Below the pieces are notes generated by a model, which made no database searches, was not told the DNA's origin, and was given only the letters and a program-made list of their open reading frames with translations. Positions 32,576 through 44,952 of a stretch of 64,000 bases of DNA are shown piece after piece. The number at the start of each line of letters is the position of its first letter. The stretch's first letter is position 1. The translations under genes were made by a program, and so were the position numbers. The DNA comes from Bacillota bacterium (GTDB lineage: Bacteria > Bacillota > Dethiobacteria > Dethiobacterales > Dethiobacteraceae), in assembly GCA_018725565.1 (NCBI GenBank), contig QLUR01000009.1, positions 16,235 through 80,234 on the forward strand, in the 5' to 3' direction.

Positions 32576-34306
32576 ATGGATATGATAACTGTAAAGATTG
32601 ACGGAAAAGACATTCAGGTGCCAGCAGATGCCACGGTGTTGACAGCTGCGCAGATGGCTGGTATCGATATCCCCACACTGTGCTATTATCCTGGCTTGCG
32701 GCCGGAGGGAGCTTGCCGGGTCTGTGCGGTAGAAGTGGAAGGGGTCAAAAGCCTGGTGGCGAGCTGTGTGTATCCGGTTACCCCGGGAGCGGTGATACAC
32801 ACCAATACCCCCCGGGTCAGGAATGCCCGCCGTACTATTGTTGAGTTAATGCTGGCCAATCATCCCAACAGCTGCCTGACTTGTGAACGTAACAACAACT
32901 GTGAGCTGCAGCAAATAGCTTTCAAAGTGGGAGTGCGGAAGGTTTCTTTTAGCGGTGAGCGCAGGGAATGGCTCAAAGACGAGACCAGCCCCTCGGTGGT
33001 GCGTGATCCCGAAAAATGTATCCTCTGCGGCCGCTGCGTGAAGGTCTGTAACGATATACAGTCTGCGGGTATTTTAAATTATAACAACCGGGGATTTGAC
33101 ACCCTTGTAGCGCCGGTTCTGAACCGGGGACTGGGCAGCACTTCCTGCGTGGCCTGCGGACAGTGCAGCGTGGTGTGTCCAGTGGGTGCCATCACTGAGA
33201 AAAATGATGTTGACGAGGTGTGGCGCGCTCTGTCAGACCCCAAGCTTCATGTGGTGGTGCAAACGGCTCCTGCGGTGCGGGTAGCCATTGGAGAGGAATT
33301 CGGTCTCACTTCGTCGGTTGAAACGGGCAAGCTGGTAGCGGGGTTGCGAAGACTGGGTTTTGACCGGGTATTCGACACAGATTTTACTGCAGACCTGACC
33401 ATAATTGAAGAAGCTCATGAGCTTTTGCACAGAATACAAAACGGTGGCACGTTGCCCATGATTACCTCTTGCAGCCCTGGCTGGATTAAGTTTTTGGAGC
33501 ACAACTATCCTGCATTGCTGCCGCACCTGTCTACCTGCAAGTCGCCTCAGCAGATGTTTGGAGCCCTGGCAAAAAGCTACTATGCTGATAAGATGGGCTT
33601 AAAACCTGAAGAGATTTACGTCGTATCGATTATGCCCTGTACAGCCAAGAAGTATGAGGCAAAACGTCCGGAAATGAGCCGGGACGGTATTGTCGACGTA
33701 GATGCCGTGTTGACGACACGGGAGCTAGGGCGGATGTTTGAAGAAGCGGGGATAGATTTTGCCAAACTGCCTGACGAAGAATTTGATGAACCCATGGGAA
33801 TTTCCACCGGGGCGGCTGTTATCTTCGGGGCTAGCGGCGGTGTGATGGAGGCTGCTCTGAGGACGGCGGTGGAGGTTATTACCGGTAAGGAGCTGCACGA
33901 TATCGAGTTTGCTCAGGTGCGCGGCCTGGAAGGCATTAAGGAAGCGACACTGGATGTAGCCGGTCAAAAGGTTAAGGTGGCGGTTGCCAACGGCTTGGCT
34001 AATGCCCGTAAGCTGATGGATCTTCTGGCCGCGGGTCAGGCCGATTACCACTTTATCGAAATCATGTCCTGCCCTGGCGGCTGTATCGGTGGCGGCGGGC
34101 AGCCTCTGCCGGTGGATATGGAGGTGCGCTTAGCCCGTATGAAAGCCATCTATCAAGCCGACCGGGATCTGCCCTTGCGGAAATCACATGAAAATCCGGC
34201 CGTAAAGGAGCTGTACAAGACTTTTCTTGGTAAGCCCCTGGGTCACAAATCTCACGAACTGCTGCACACAAGCTATACTTGCCGGCCTCTGTTCAAAGAA
34301 TGTTAA
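32576..34306 (+). CDS. hndD: Catalytic [FeFe] hydrogenase subunit HndD
   Basis: The H2-forming subunit (576 aa), with a full relay: N-terminal [2Fe-2S] (CYYPGLRPEGACRVC), His-ligated [4Fe-4S] (HPNSCLTCERNNNC), two ferredoxin clusters (CILCGRCVKVC, CVACGQCSVVCP), then the H-cluster loops TSCSPGW, MPCTAKKYE and EIMSCPGGCIGGGGQP. A C-terminal small-subunit domain ends at HTSYTC. Unlike the HydS-like paralogue at 27463 the catalytic loops are regular. ATG 32576 follows GGAAGGAGTG. No hydG/hydE/hydF maturase genes are in the window. Confidence 0.96.
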   Translation: MDMITVKIDGKDIQVPADATVLTAAQMAGIDIPTLCYYPGLRPEGACRVCAVEVEGVKSLVASCVYPVTPGAVIHTNTPRVRNARRTIVELMLANHPNSCLTCERNNNCELQQIAFKVGVRKVSFSGERREWLKDETSPSVVRDPEKCILCGRCVKVCNDIQSAGILNYNNRGFDTLVAPVLNRGLGSTSCVACGQCSVVCPVGAITEKNDVDEVWRALSDPKLHVVVQTAPAVRVAIGEEFGLTSSVETGKLVAGLRRLGFDRVFDTDFTADLTIIEEAHELLHRIQNGGTLPMITSCSPGWIKFLEHNYPALLPHLSTCKSPQQMFGALAKSYYADKMGLKPEEIYVVSIMPCTAKKYEAKRPEMSRDGIVDVDAVLTTRELGRMFEEAGIDFAKLPDEEFDEPMGISTGAAVIFGASGGVMEAALRTAVEVITGKELHDIEFAQVRGLEGIKEATLDVAGQKVKVAVANGLANARKLMDLLAAGQADYHFIEIMSCPGGCIGGGGQPLPVDMEVRLARMKAIYQADRDLPLRKSHENPAVKELYKTFLGKPLGHKSHELLHTSYTCRPLFKEC

Positions 34307-34605
34307 AATCTGCAGAATATCGGAAACCGGCTTTTGTCCTGTAATATTGAGCCTGATTTTTAAGCGGGACAACCTGGCACTACGGCGAAGATATCAGCAT
34401 TTGCAGCACTATAAGACAACTTTTATGCCGTAGCGGAGCAAGGCAAAACACAAGGAAGCATGGCTGTCTTTGGCCTTTCGCTGTAGTGTCGGGTAAACTT
34501 GCACAAAAACCTCCGGATATGTTTCTACTTTACACAAAAATCATACAAATGAAGGTCTGCTTTTGAAATGCGGGAAACTAAAGCTGTTTTCTCAAGTCAG
34601 GGCTT
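34307..34605. other. Gap after hndD with an imperfect inverted repeat
   Basis: No gene in 299 bases. CACTACGGCGAA (34378-34389) is mirrored by TTCGCTGTAGTG (34477-34488), 11 of 12 bases, enclosing about 87 bases. This could be a small palindromic element or a long hairpin; no T-tract follows, so it is not an ordinary terminator. Confidence 0.5.
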
Positions 34606-35403
34606 ATGATGAGCGTGTTTGCAGAACAGATTGATGTACCTATGCTTACCCGGTATCAGGCAGATTTGCATATTCATACCGTGCTTTCTCCATGCGCCAG
34701 TCTGGATATGGGACCTGCCAACATTGTTCGTGCGGCCCGCCGCCTGGGAACAGGTATTATAGCTATTGCCGATCATCATTCGGTGGCCAATGTACCCGCA
34801 GTGGCGGAATACGCGGGTGAGGGACCGCCCTTGGTTATTCCCGGTATCGAGGTGCAGACCAAGGAAGAGGTTCATTTGCTCTGTCTCTTCCCGGATTTGA
34901 ATACGGCGGATGATTTTGCCGCACTGATCAGGGATAAGCTGCCGCCTGTACGTAACCGGCCGGACCTTTTTGGGGAACAGGTAGTAGTCAACGGGGCGGA
35001 GGAGATTCTCTACTTTGAGGAAATCCTCCTTGCTGGTTCGGTTGAGATGACGGTAGAAGCTGTGGCAAGGGAAGTAATCAAGAGAGAGGGTTTGTTGATC
35101 CCTTCCCATGTTGACAGGCCTGCTTACAGCCTGCTGGCCAATTTAGGTTTTCTCCCTCCGGGCTTGACAGTTCATGCCTTGGAAATATCACGACCTCAGC
35201 ACATAGATAAGCTGCTGACCGAGCATCCCAATTTAAAGGATATCGTCTTTATCACTTCTTCGGACGCTCATTTTCTGAGTCAAATGGATACTAAATATGT
35301 AACTGTGTTTTATTTGGCCGGGCTGACTTTTGGGGAAATCAAGCTGGCTTTTGGAGGCAAGGCGGGGAGAAGGGTTTTGATCGAAGCAAGAGATACGAAA
35401 TAA
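34606..35403 (+). CDS. PHP-domain phosphoesterase-like protein
   Basis: A 265-aa PHP protein. Metal motifs are DLHIHTVLSPC, IADHHSV, PGIEVQT, SHVDRPAYS and SSDAHFLS, so the active site looks intact. Such proteins follow hydrogenase clusters in several anaerobes; the substrate is unknown. ATG 34606 is used; ATG 34642 (MLTRYQADLHIHT) is a credible alternative. It has its own 299-base upstream gap and so may be separately transcribed. Confidence 0.85.
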   Translation: MMSVFAEQIDVPMLTRYQADLHIHTVLSPCASLDMGPANIVRAARRLGTGIIAIADHHSVANVPAVAEYAGEGPPLVIPGIEVQTKEEVHLLCLFPDLNTADDFAALIRDKLPPVRNRPDLFGEQVVVNGAEEILYFEEILLAGSVEMTVEAVAREVIKREGLLIPSHVDRPAYSLLANLGFLPPGLTVHALEISRPQHIDKLLTEHPNLKDIVFITSSDAHFLSQMDTKYVTVFYLAGLTFGEIKLAFGGKAGRRVLIEARDTK

Positions 35404-35423
35404 TGTATGTAGCATAGTTTTGG

Positions 35424-35452
35424 AGAACCGGGAGCGGGTTTTTCTTTTTTTT
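35424..35452 (+). terminator. Weak rho-independent terminator after the PHP gene
   Basis: AGAACC pairs with GGTTTT around a seven-base loop, followed by a T-rich run to 35452. It lies just before a sigma-54 promoter, separating the units. Confidence 0.5.
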
Positions 35453-35475
35453 CCGGGTACAGCAGGAACTCTATG

Positions 35476-35492
35476 TTGGCACAAATATTGCA
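35476..35492 (+). promoter_or_regulatory. Sigma-54 (-24/-12) promoter of acetoacetyl-CoA synthetase
   Basis: TTGGCACAAATATTGCA matches the RpoN consensus TTGGCAC-N5-TTGCA at every defined position, with correct GG-to-GC spacing. It lies 38 bases ahead of the gene start. Confidence 0.85.
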
Positions 35493-35529
35493 CTAAGTTT
35501 AGGGCAAGTATTACAGGGAGGTACTGCCT

Positions 35530-37482
<1,953 letters not shown>

Positions 37483-37585
37483 TAATTGATGCAGATTTAA
37501 ATCGAATGTCATGCGATAATGCATTGCAAAATAGCGCTTACAACGGGCAGCTTTTTGCGGTGTGCAAGTTATAGGGTATGGTCAA

Positions 37586-37608
37586 CAGCCGGAGTTCCGG
37601 CTGTTTTT
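37586..37608 (+). terminator. Rho-independent terminator between acetoacetyl-CoA synthetase and dprA
   Basis: CAGCCGG-AGTT-CCGGCTG is a perfect seven-base stem followed by TTTTT. It separates the ligase from the dprA-topA block. Confidence 0.8.
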
Positions 37609-37705
37609 GTTGGCTGGAATCATTTGCAGGCGAATTGGTGCGTACTGTAGGAAAAGGAAATTTCTCTTTCAGCGAGAATGTAAATCGCTGGAGGCGAATT
37701 TTAGA

Positions 37706-38779
37706 ATGAATGATACTAAGTATTGGGTTGCTCTGAGTCTGGTGTCCGAGCTTGGGGCCAGGAGAATCCGCCTGCTTTATGATCATTTTGGTTCAGCCAA
37801 AGCCGCCTTCGGAGCAGGAAAGTCCGACCTTTCGCGCTCCGGGCTTCCTGCACGGGCGGTTGCGGTTCTGCTTGCGGAACGGGAGAAGATAGATCCTGAT
37901 ATTCAGTGGACAAATCTGCTTGAGCAAGGCTATAATGTTATAACGCTGGCTGATCAGCATTATCCAGGCCTTTTACGGCAGATTTACGACCCTCCGGCGC
38001 TGCTGTTTTACCGCGGGGAACTTTCTGTTCTGGAGGCGCCTTGCGTTGCAATAGTAGGTTCCCGTAAAGCGACTGCCTACGGACGGACAGCCGCCGCCAG
38101 GCTGGCGGCGGGGCTGGCACATGCCGGCGTCGTGGTAATCAGCGGAATGGCACGCGGCATTGACACTTGTGCTCATCAGGGTGCGCTGCACGGAGGCGGA
38201 CTTACCGCCGCCGTACTTGGCTGCGGGCTTGACATCTGTTATCCGCCGGAAAATCTGCGCTTACGTGAAAAAATAGTACGGGCAGGGGTATTGCTAAGTG
38301 AATTTCCGCCCCGAACAGAGCCGAAAGCACAGCACTTTCCGCAGCGAAACAGGATCATCAGCGGACTTTCTTTGGCAACAATAGTGGTAGAGGCAGCAGA
38401 GAAAAGCGGCGCCCTGATCACCGCTGACTGTGCTTTGGAGCAGGGGAGGGAGGTTTTTGCCGTACCGGGCAGTATTAACAGTCCCTACAGCCGTGGCTGC
38501 CACAAACTGCTGAAAGAAGGTGCGGCCATACTGGAGGAGGCGAGCGATGTTTTGCTGGAGCTGGGATTGGCGCTGCCCGGCCCGGGAAGGGAGCCACTAC
38601 AAAAATTTACGGATGAAGAGCAAAAAGTACTGGCTAATCTGGCTTTTGAGCCGGTTAACTTTGACGAACTGCTGGTAAGTTCCGGCATGACTGCATCAGC
38701 CTTGACCGCTATCCTGGTGGAGCTCGAAATGCGTCAGCAACTCCGGAAACTTCCTGGGAATTACTTCCTGCGCGTATAG
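37706..38779 (+). CDS. dprA: DNA-processing protein DprA
   Basis: Loads RecA on incoming single-stranded DNA during transformation (357 aa). A SAM-like N-terminal region precedes the Rossmann-type core (VGSRKATAYGR, VISGMARGIDT, AVLGCGLDICYP, QHFPQRNRIISGLS), and a C-terminal winged helix follows. ATG 37706 gives the family N-terminus MNDTKYWVAL; the open frame reaches back to 37562 without similarity and through the terminator. Precedes topA as in most Firmicutes. Confidence 0.93.
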   Translation: MNDTKYWVALSLVSELGARRIRLLYDHFGSAKAAFGAGKSDLSRSGLPARAVAVLLAEREKIDPDIQWTNLLEQGYNVITLADQHYPGLLRQIYDPPALLFYRGELSVLEAPCVAIVGSRKATAYGRTAAARLAAGLAHAGVVVISGMARGIDTCAHQGALHGGGLTAAVLGCGLDICYPPENLRLREKIVRAGVLLSEFPPRTEPKAQHFPQRNRIISGLSLATIVVEAAEKSGALITADCALEQGREVFAVPGSINSPYSRGCHKLLKEGAAILEEASDVLLELGLALPGPGREPLQKFTDEEQKVLANLAFEPVNFDELLVSSGMTASALTAILVELEMRQQLRKLPGNYFLRV

Positions 38780-38838
38780 TCCGCATAAAATGGCATATTA
38801 AGATTAAAAATCTTTCAAAAATAAGCCGGGGGTGCCCG

Positions 38839-41025
38839 ATGTCCGATTACCTTGTAATTGTTGAATCGCCTGCCAAGGCCAACACAATCAAAAAATATTT
38901 GGGCCGAAAATTTCGGGTTATGGCTTCCAAAGGGCATTGTATGGATTTGCCCAAAAGCCAGTTCGGTATCGACCTGCAGAATAACTTCGAGCCGAAGTAT
39001 ATAACCATCCGCGGGAAGGGTGCTCTTCTTAAAGAGTTAAGGGCGGCGGGAAAAGAAGCAAAAAGAATATTCCTGGCTGCTGACCCTGATAGAGAGGGAG
39101 AAGCCATTTGCTGGCATCTGGCCAAACTGCTGGGACTTGCCGAAGACGAAGCATGCCGTGTTGAATTTCATGAAATTACTGAGTCGGCAGTCTTGCAAGC
39201 TTTTAAAGAACCGCGCTCTCTCAGCCGTGCAATGGTGGATGCCCAGGTCTGCCGCCGGGTGCTGGACCGGATCGTCGGCTACAAAATATCACCTTTGCTG
39301 TGGAAAAAAATAAGAAAAGGTCTTTCTGCCGGGCGGGTACAATCGGTTGCGTTGCGTTTGATTGTTGACAGAGAAAAAGAAATCGGGCACTTTCAGCCGG
39401 CAGAATACTGGACACTGACTGTCCGGCTGGATGCCGGCAACTTTGAGTTTTCCGCAAACTATTTTGGACGCAAGGGGAAAAAGCATATCCCGGCCACGAG
39501 TGAAGAAATCAACAGCCTGTTGGATAATCTGCGGGACAAAGCATTTCTTGTGACAAGTGTTAAACAAAAATCGCGTCGTCGCATGCCGGCACCGCCGTTT
39601 ACCACCAGCAGCTTGCAACAGGAGGCTTCCCGCAAACTCGGTTTTACCTCTCGCCGAACGATGATGGTAGCACAACAACTTTATGAAGGCTTGCCACTGG
39701 AGGATGGCATCGTGGGAGGACTGGTTACGTATATTCGTACAGATGCCACGAGAATCGCTCAGGCGGCACAAACAGAAGCGCGCCAGTTTATTGCCAGAGA
39801 GTTCGGGAAGGACTATCTTCCAGCCAAACCTCCGGTTTATGCGGGGAAAAAATCGGCGCAGGCGGCGCACGAGGCAATCCGCCCCACAGATGTGCGGCGA
39901 ACACCGGAACAGATAAAAGCGATTTTGTCACGCGACCAGTACAGATTGTACAAGCTGATCTGGGAACGCTTTCTTGCAAGTCAGATGAGCGCAGCCGTCT
40001 ATGATTTGGTCGAGGTCGACATTGCAGCAGGGGATTACCAGTTCCGTGCTGCCGGTTCACAGGTCCTCTTTGACGGATTTATAAAACTGTATACAGAGGG
40101 GCAAGATGAAGAGGAAGCAGCAGGCAAAACGCTCCGCGTAAATCAGGAAACTGATGGGTTGACTCCTGTTTTTGCCTGTTCGCTGTCAGGACTGGTTGCC
40201 GGTCAAGCGCTGACGGTGCTCGGCTTAAAACCAATGCAGCATTTTACTCAACCGCCTTCCCGTTACAGCGAGGCGATGCTGATTAAAGCTCTGGAGGAGA
40301 AAGGAATCGGCCGGCCCAGTACCTATGCGCCTACTGTGGAAACCCTGCTGACTCGCGGCTATGTTGTACGTGAGAATAAGATTTTTTCCCCCACGGAGCT
40401 TGGCAGTATAGTACTTGAGCTTTTAATGGAGTTTTTCTCCGGCATCTTAAATGTTGATTTTACTGCTGAGATGGAGGAAAAATTAGATCATGTCGCTGCC
40501 GGTGGCCTCTCTTGGGTTGAGGTAATCAGAGAGTTTTACGAGGGCTTCACTAAGGACTTGAAAGCAGCGGAAGAACGAATGGAAAAAATAGAGCTGGTAC
40601 CGGATGTCAGCGATGAGCCATGCCCAAACTGCGGAAAACTGCTTGTCCGTAAGTTGGGCCGTTTCGGTCATTTTTTGGCCTGTCCCGGGTTCCCCGGGTG
40701 CCGATTTGCCAAGCCGATCGTCAGAGAGACCGAGGCATCCTGCCCTGAGTGCGGGAAAACACTGGTAGAGAGGAGAAGCAAGCGAGGGCGTAAATTTTTC
40801 GGCTGCTCCGGCTACCCATCGTGCAAATTTACGACATGGGATGTTCCGCAAAAAGAGAAATGCCCGTCCTGCGGCTACCTGACAGTGAAAAAGGGAAATT
40901 TATGGCGTTGTGCCAGCAAAGAGTGCAGTCAGGTCTTGTACGAAAGGCAGTCTAAAAGGACGGGTCAAAGCCAACCTCTCCCGGAAAAGACGGGAACAAA
41001 GCCAGCCGGCAGGGATGCCGAATAA
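38839..41025 (+). CDS. topA: DNA topoisomerase I
   Basis: Type IA topoisomerase (728 aa) relaxing negative supercoils. The Toprim domain starts YLVIVESPAKANTIKKYLG with AADPDREGEAI; the active-site Tyr is in YIRTDATRI. Three C-terminal zinc ribbons follow (CPNCGKLL ... CPGFPGC; CPECGKTL ... CSGYPSC; CPSCGYL ... C). ATG 38839 follows GGGGGTG. The usual trmFO does not follow; xerC is next. Confidence 0.96.
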   Translation: MSDYLVIVESPAKANTIKKYLGRKFRVMASKGHCMDLPKSQFGIDLQNNFEPKYITIRGKGALLKELRAAGKEAKRIFLAADPDREGEAICWHLAKLLGLAEDEACRVEFHEITESAVLQAFKEPRSLSRAMVDAQVCRRVLDRIVGYKISPLLWKKIRKGLSAGRVQSVALRLIVDREKEIGHFQPAEYWTLTVRLDAGNFEFSANYFGRKGKKHIPATSEEINSLLDNLRDKAFLVTSVKQKSRRRMPAPPFTTSSLQQEASRKLGFTSRRTMMVAQQLYEGLPLEDGIVGGLVTYIRTDATRIAQAAQTEARQFIAREFGKDYLPAKPPVYAGKKSAQAAHEAIRPTDVRRTPEQIKAILSRDQYRLYKLIWERFLASQMSAAVYDLVEVDIAAGDYQFRAAGSQVLFDGFIKLYTEGQDEEEAAGKTLRVNQETDGLTPVFACSLSGLVAGQALTVLGLKPMQHFTQPPSRYSEAMLIKALEEKGIGRPSTYAPTVETLLTRGYVVRENKIFSPTELGSIVLELLMEFFSGILNVDFTAEMEEKLDHVAAGGLSWVEVIREFYEGFTKDLKAAEERMEKIELVPDVSDEPCPNCGKLLVRKLGRFGHFLACPGFPGCRFAKPIVRETEASCPECGKTLVERRSKRGRKFFGCSGYPSCKFTTWDVPQKEKCPSCGYLTVKKGNLWRCASKECSQVLYERQSKRTGQSQPLPEKTGTKPAGRDAE

Positions 41026-41109
41026 GCCCATATTTATTTGAGAGAACCCAAAATTAACTTGCAAAGCAAATTTTGATATGTTAAGATTCTTTCAGGAAGA
41101 AGGCAGGAA

Positions 41110-42009
41110 ATGTCCGATTATTTAGGCAGTTTTACGCTCTATCTGCAGGTGGAAAGAAATGCTTCGCCGCATACGGTAAGAAATTATGCCGAAGATATCA
41201 GTAAATTTCTTGCTTTTTTGGACGAACGTAGCATTTTGTTTCCGCAAGAGCTTGATTATTTGGCTCTTAGGCATTATCTTGCCCATTTGCAGTATGCTTC
41301 CTATGAGCGCCGGACAATTGCGCGAAAACTTTCGGCCATCCGCTCCTTTTTAAGGTTTTTGGCTCGGGATGGAGTGCTTGTCTCAGCTGCAGCCGCACTT
41401 GTCGCCACCCCGCGTATGGGGAAAAAATTACCGAAGTTTCTGTATATGGAGGAAATGCTGCGTCTTTTGTCCGCCCCGGACACCACGTTGCCGGCGGGGT
41501 TACGGGATGTTGCGCTGCTGGAGTTTCTTTATGCCTCCGGGTTGCGTGTCGGTGAGCTTGTCAGCCTCTCTACCGCTTGTCTTGACTTGAATGCCGGTCA
41601 GGGTATTGTTCTCGGCAAGGGCGGCAGGGAAAGGGTCTTTTATTTTGGCAGCTTTGCGAAAGCAAGTGTCCGTGCTTATTTGGAACTGGCCAGACCTGTC
41701 CTGCTGAAGAAGGCAAAGGCTCCTGAAAAAGAGGATGCTCTTTGGCTTAATAAATACGGCTCTCGCCTGACTGACCGGGGAGTACGTCGGATTGTGGGAA
41801 AATATGTCTCGCAGACAGGCTTAGCGATGGGTATTAGCCCGCACAGCATTCGACACAGCTTTGCCACCCACTTGTTGAACGGAGGAGCGGATCTCCGGGC
41901 TGTACAGGAGTTGCTGGGACATGTCAATGTTTCTACAACTCAGATTTATACTCATATTACCCGGGAAAAGCTAAAAAATGTTTATACTTCTGCTCATCCG
42001 CGGGCCTAA
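41110..42009 (+). CDS. xerC: XerC-type tyrosine recombinase
   Basis: Chromosome-dimer resolution recombinase (299 aa). An N-terminal SAM-like domain ([20 protein letters not shown]) is followed by the catalytic domain with Arg in ASGLRVGEL, Lys in [20 protein letters not shown], and [15 protein letters not shown] (nucleophile Tyr). ATG 41110 follows AGGAAGAAGGCAGGAA. Position between topA and hslV is the standard one for xerC/codV. Confidence 0.92.
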   Translation: MSDYLGSFTLYLQVERNASPHTVRNYAEDISKFLAFLDERSILFPQELDYLALRHYLAHLQYASYERRTIARKLSAIRSFLRFLARDGVLVSAAAALVATPRMGKKLPKFLYMEEMLRLLSAPDTTLPAGLRDVALLEFLYASGLRVGELVSLSTACLDLNAGQGIVLGKGGRERVFYFGSFAKASVRAYLELARPVLLKKAKAPEKEDALWLNKYGSRLTDRGVRRIVGKYVSQTGLAMGISPHSIRHSFATHLLNGGADLRAVQELLGHVNVSTTQIYTHITREKLKNVYTSAHPRA

Positions 42010-42020
42010 AAGGAGCAGTC

Positions 42021-42551
42021 ATGTTTCATGCTACCACCATCATAGCTGTTTTAAAGGAAGGAAGATGCGCCTTGGCTGGAGACGGCCAGGTGACTTTTGC
42101 CGGCAATACGGTTATGAAGCATCAGGCCAAAAAGGTCAGGTCGATTTATCAGGGACGGGTGCTGGCCGGTTTTGCGGGTTCGGTGGCCGATTCGCTAACT
42201 TTGTTTGAGAAGTTTGAGGAGCAGCTGGAGAAGTATCATGGCAATCTGCGGAGAGCTGCTGTAGAGCTTACCAGAGAATGGCGCACAGACAAGGTGCTGC
42301 GTCGGCTGGATGCACTGTTGCTGGTGGGAAATGTCGACGGGCTATTGATATTATCAGGCAGCGGCGAGGTGATTGAGCCAGACGACGGTATAGCAGCAAT
42401 TGGTTCCGGAGGTCCGTACGCCTTGGCTGCCGGTCGGGCCCTTCTTCGCTGGACAGGTATGCCTGCAGGGGAAATAGCGCGAAAGGCGCTGCAGATCGCC
42501 GGAGAAATTTGTGTTTTTACCAACACTAACATTGTCATAGAAGAAATTTAA
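42021..42551 (+). CDS. hslV: HslV (ClpQ) proteasome-like peptidase
   Basis: The proteolytic half of the HslUV protease (176 aa). [11 protein letters not shown] contains the nucleophile Thr exposed after removal of the first residues, and [12 protein letters not shown] and [15 protein letters not shown] are family signatures. Start ATG follows AAAGGAGCAGTC. The ATPase gene follows after 18 bases. Confidence 0.95.
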   Translation: MFHATTIIAVLKEGRCALAGDGQVTFAGNTVMKHQAKKVRSIYQGRVLAGFAGSVADSLTLFEKFEEQLEKYHGNLRRAAVELTREWRTDKVLRRLDALLLVGNVDGLLILSGSGEVIEPDDGIAAIGSGGPYALAAGRALLRWTGMPAGEIARKALQIAGEICVFTNTNIVIEEI

Positions 42552-42569
42552 GCTTGGCGGAGGGCGTAG

Positions 42570-43976
42570 ATGTCCGGAGCAGAATTGACGCCTCAGGAAG
42601 TTGTTGCAGAACTAGATAAATATATTATCGGGCAAAGCGAGGCCAAAAAGTGCGTGGCTGTTGCCCTGCGTAACCGCCACAGGCGCAAGCACCTGCCGGA
42701 AGAACTTCGTGAAGAGGTTTATCCCAAAAATATTATCATGATCGGCCCGACCGGGGTTGGCAAGACCGAAATCGCCCGCCGGCTGGCCAAGCTTGCCAAG
42801 GCACCATTTATTAAAGTCGAAGCTACAAAGTTTACGGAAGTTGGCTATGTGGGCCGGGATGTAGAAACCATGATCCGCGACTTGGTGGAAACGTCTATCC
42901 GGATTGTACAAACGGAAAAAATGGCCGGTATGGAGGAAAAGGCCAGAATTTTGGCTGAGGAGCGCCTTCTTGATTTGCTAGCGCCACCGCTGCAACAAGA
43001 TCGACCTGCATCTAACCCTCTAAGTTTGTTTTTCCCTGCTGTTGCACATAAGGAAGCACCTGAAGATGAAGAAGATTTTCGCCAAAGGCAGTTTAATCAG
43101 GAAAAAATCCGGGACTTTTTGCGTGCCAGACTGCAAAGGGGTGAACTGGAAAGCGAAACAGTGGAAGTTGAGGTCGACGAGCGCCCCCGGGTTATGGAGA
43201 TTTTCACCGGTTCCGGTATGGAGGAGTTGGGGATCAACTTCCAGGATGTCTTAGGGAGCATTTTCCCGAGAAAAAAGAAACTGCGCCGTTTGCAAATCAA
43301 ACACGCACGCAAACTGCTGCAACAGGAGGAGGCGCAAAAACTTATTGACATGGATGAAGTTAGCGCTGAGGCTGTCCAGCGTGCTGAACAGGCAGGGATC
43401 ATTTTTCTGGATGAAATTGACAAGGTCGCCAGCAAGGGTTATGTTGGCGGGCCTGATGTTTCACGGGAAGGGGTGCAGAGGGATATTCTGCCTATCGTCG
43501 AGGGTTCGACAGTGATGACCAAGTATGGTCCGGTCAGGACTGATTTTATGCTGTTTATTGCTGCCGGAGCATTTCATGTCTCAAAGCCATCTGACCTGAT
43601 CCCTGAACTGCAGGGGCGCTTCCCGATCAGGGTCGAATTGCATAGCCTTAGCGAGGATGACTTCAGGCAAATTTTGACCGAGCCGGCCAATGCGCTGTTG
43701 AAACAGTATATCGCTCTCCTTTTAACCGAGGGCGTGGAGATACAGTTTAACAGTGCCGCAATTACTGAAATTGCCGCAATGGCGAGACAACTGAATGAGG
43801 AGATGGAAAATATCGGTGCCAGGCGCCTGCACACCATCCTGGAAAAAGTTTTGGAAGACCTGTCATTTACTGCCTCGGAACTTGCCGGCCAGCGGATAAC
43901 TGTCACTGCCCAGTATGTTCGGGATAGATTGCAGGCAATAGTCGGGAATAAAGACCTAAGCCGTTATATTCTATAA
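42570..43976 (+). CDS. hslU: HslU (ClpY) unfoldase ATPase
   Basis: AAA+ partner of HslV (468 aa). [19 protein letters not shown] begins the domain; Walker A is [14 protein letters not shown]; the pore loop is in [12 protein letters not shown]; Walker B is [11 protein letters not shown]. The intermediate I-domain (about 110-240) and C-terminal docking tail (KDLSRYIL) are present. ATG 42570 follows GGCGGAGGG. Confidence 0.95.
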   Translation: MSGAELTPQEVVAELDKYIIGQSEAKKCVAVALRNRHRRKHLPEELREEVYPKNIIMIGPTGVGKTEIARRLAKLAKAPFIKVEATKFTEVGYVGRDVETMIRDLVETSIRIVQTEKMAGMEEKARILAEERLLDLLAPPLQQDRPASNPLSLFFPAVAHKEAPEDEEDFRQRQFNQEKIRDFLRARLQRGELESETVEVEVDERPRVMEIFTGSGMEELGINFQDVLGSIFPRKKKLRRLQIKHARKLLQQEEAQKLIDMDEVSAEAVQRAEQAGIIFLDEIDKVASKGYVGGPDVSREGVQRDILPIVEGSTVMTKYGPVRTDFMLFIAAGAFHVSKPSDLIPELQGRFPIRVELHSLSEDDFRQILTEPANALLKQYIALLLTEGVEIQFNSAAITEIAAMARQLNEEMENIGARRLHTILEKVLEDLSFTASELAGQRITVTAQYVRDRLQAIVGNKDLSRYIL

Positions 43977-44002
43977 ACAAGTGAGCAGAGAGGATGATTC
44001 CT

Positions 44003-44800
44003 GTGGTAATGACGCCCCTACTTGATAAAACACGCCGAATTAACAAGATTCTGCAAAAGACCGCCGGGCAGCATGTTGACTTTGAGGAAGTGGCAGATGT
44101 TTTAAGAAATGTTATTCATGCCAACATCTACATAGCGGAACGCGGCGGCAAAATACTGGGGTATGCGCTTGTCGATGAGTTTGAATGTGAATTGATGGTC
44201 AGTGAGGTTTTGAGAAACGGTACTTTCCCGGAAGAATATAATGAGATGCTGCTCGGCCATGATGATTCACGTGTCAATTTGCGGCAAAAATGTAATGTCT
44301 GCGTATTTCTTGAGGAGTCGGCCTGCCTTTTTACCAACAAAATTACAACTATCGTTCCTATTGTCGGTGGCGCAAAAAGGCTTGGTACACTTTTGCTTGC
44401 TCGCTTCGACAAGGAGTTTGGCCCGGAAGACCTTATTCTTGCTGAATACGGAGCGACTGTTGTGGGCATGGAAATCCTGCGCTCCAAGGCTGAAAAAATT
44501 GAGGAGGAAGCTCGCAACAAGGCTATTGTCCAGTTGGCTATCGGCACTCTCTCTTACTCCGAGCTGGAGGCGGTAGAACAAATATTTGCTGAGCTGAATT
44601 CCGATGAAGGTTTGCTGGTGGCAAGCAAAATTGCTGACCAACTCGGGATAACCCGCTCGGTCATCGTCAATGCGCTGCGTAAACTTGAGAGCGCGGGAGT
44701 AATCGAATCCCGGTCGCTTGGAATGAAAGGGACATATATAAAAGTGAAGAACCCCTATCTGCTTAACCAACTGGCCCGGCGAAAAGCAGGGCGGGGGTAA
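44003..44800 (+). CDS. codY: Global regulator CodY
   Basis: GTP- and branched-chain-amino-acid-sensing repressor (265 aa). The N-terminal GAF domain binds amino acids, and the C-terminal winged helix shows [24 protein letters not shown] 44003 has GAGG nine bases upstream and leads to [15 protein letters not shown], which aligns with known N-termini; ATG 43994 and ATG 44009 are alternatives. It ends the hslV-hslU-codY unit. CodY presence supports a Firmicutes origin. Confidence 0.93.
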   Translation: MVMTPLLDKTRRINKILQKTAGQHVDFEEVADVLRNVIHANIYIAERGGKILGYALVDEFECELMVSEVLRNGTFPEEYNEMLLGHDDSRVNLRQKCNVCVFLEESACLFTNKITTIVPIVGGAKRLGTLLLARFDKEFGPEDLILAEYGATVVGMEILRSKAEKIEEEARNKAIVQLAIGTLSYSELEAVEQIFAELNSDEGLLVASKIADQLGITRSVIVNALRKLESAGVIESRSLGMKGTYIKVKNPYLLNQLARRKAGRG

Positions 44801-44848
44801 GAATGTTCCTGTCAGCTTTCCATACAAGGTAGTAGTTACAAAAATTGA

Positions 44849-44877
44849 TTGTCAAATATCACATTGTATGCTATAGT
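44849..44877 (+). promoter_or_regulatory. Strong sigma-A promoter of rpsB-tsf
   Basis: TTGTCA (44849-44854), 17 bases, TATAGT (44872-44877). Five of six matches in each box, as expected for ribosomal protein genes. The transcript would have a leader of about 100 bases. Confidence 0.75.
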
Positions 44878-44952
44878 ATGACCTGTGAAAAACGCACGTC
44901 ATCTGATTCCCAAAGGTGTGCCGGCCGGAGCCGGTGCCTAGGGGAGGTGAAG

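Noticed and set aside
41026..41109. Missing trmFO between topA and xerC
   Set aside because: Only 84 bases lie between the two genes and hold no fragment of trmFO; absence here is common and not evidence of deletion.
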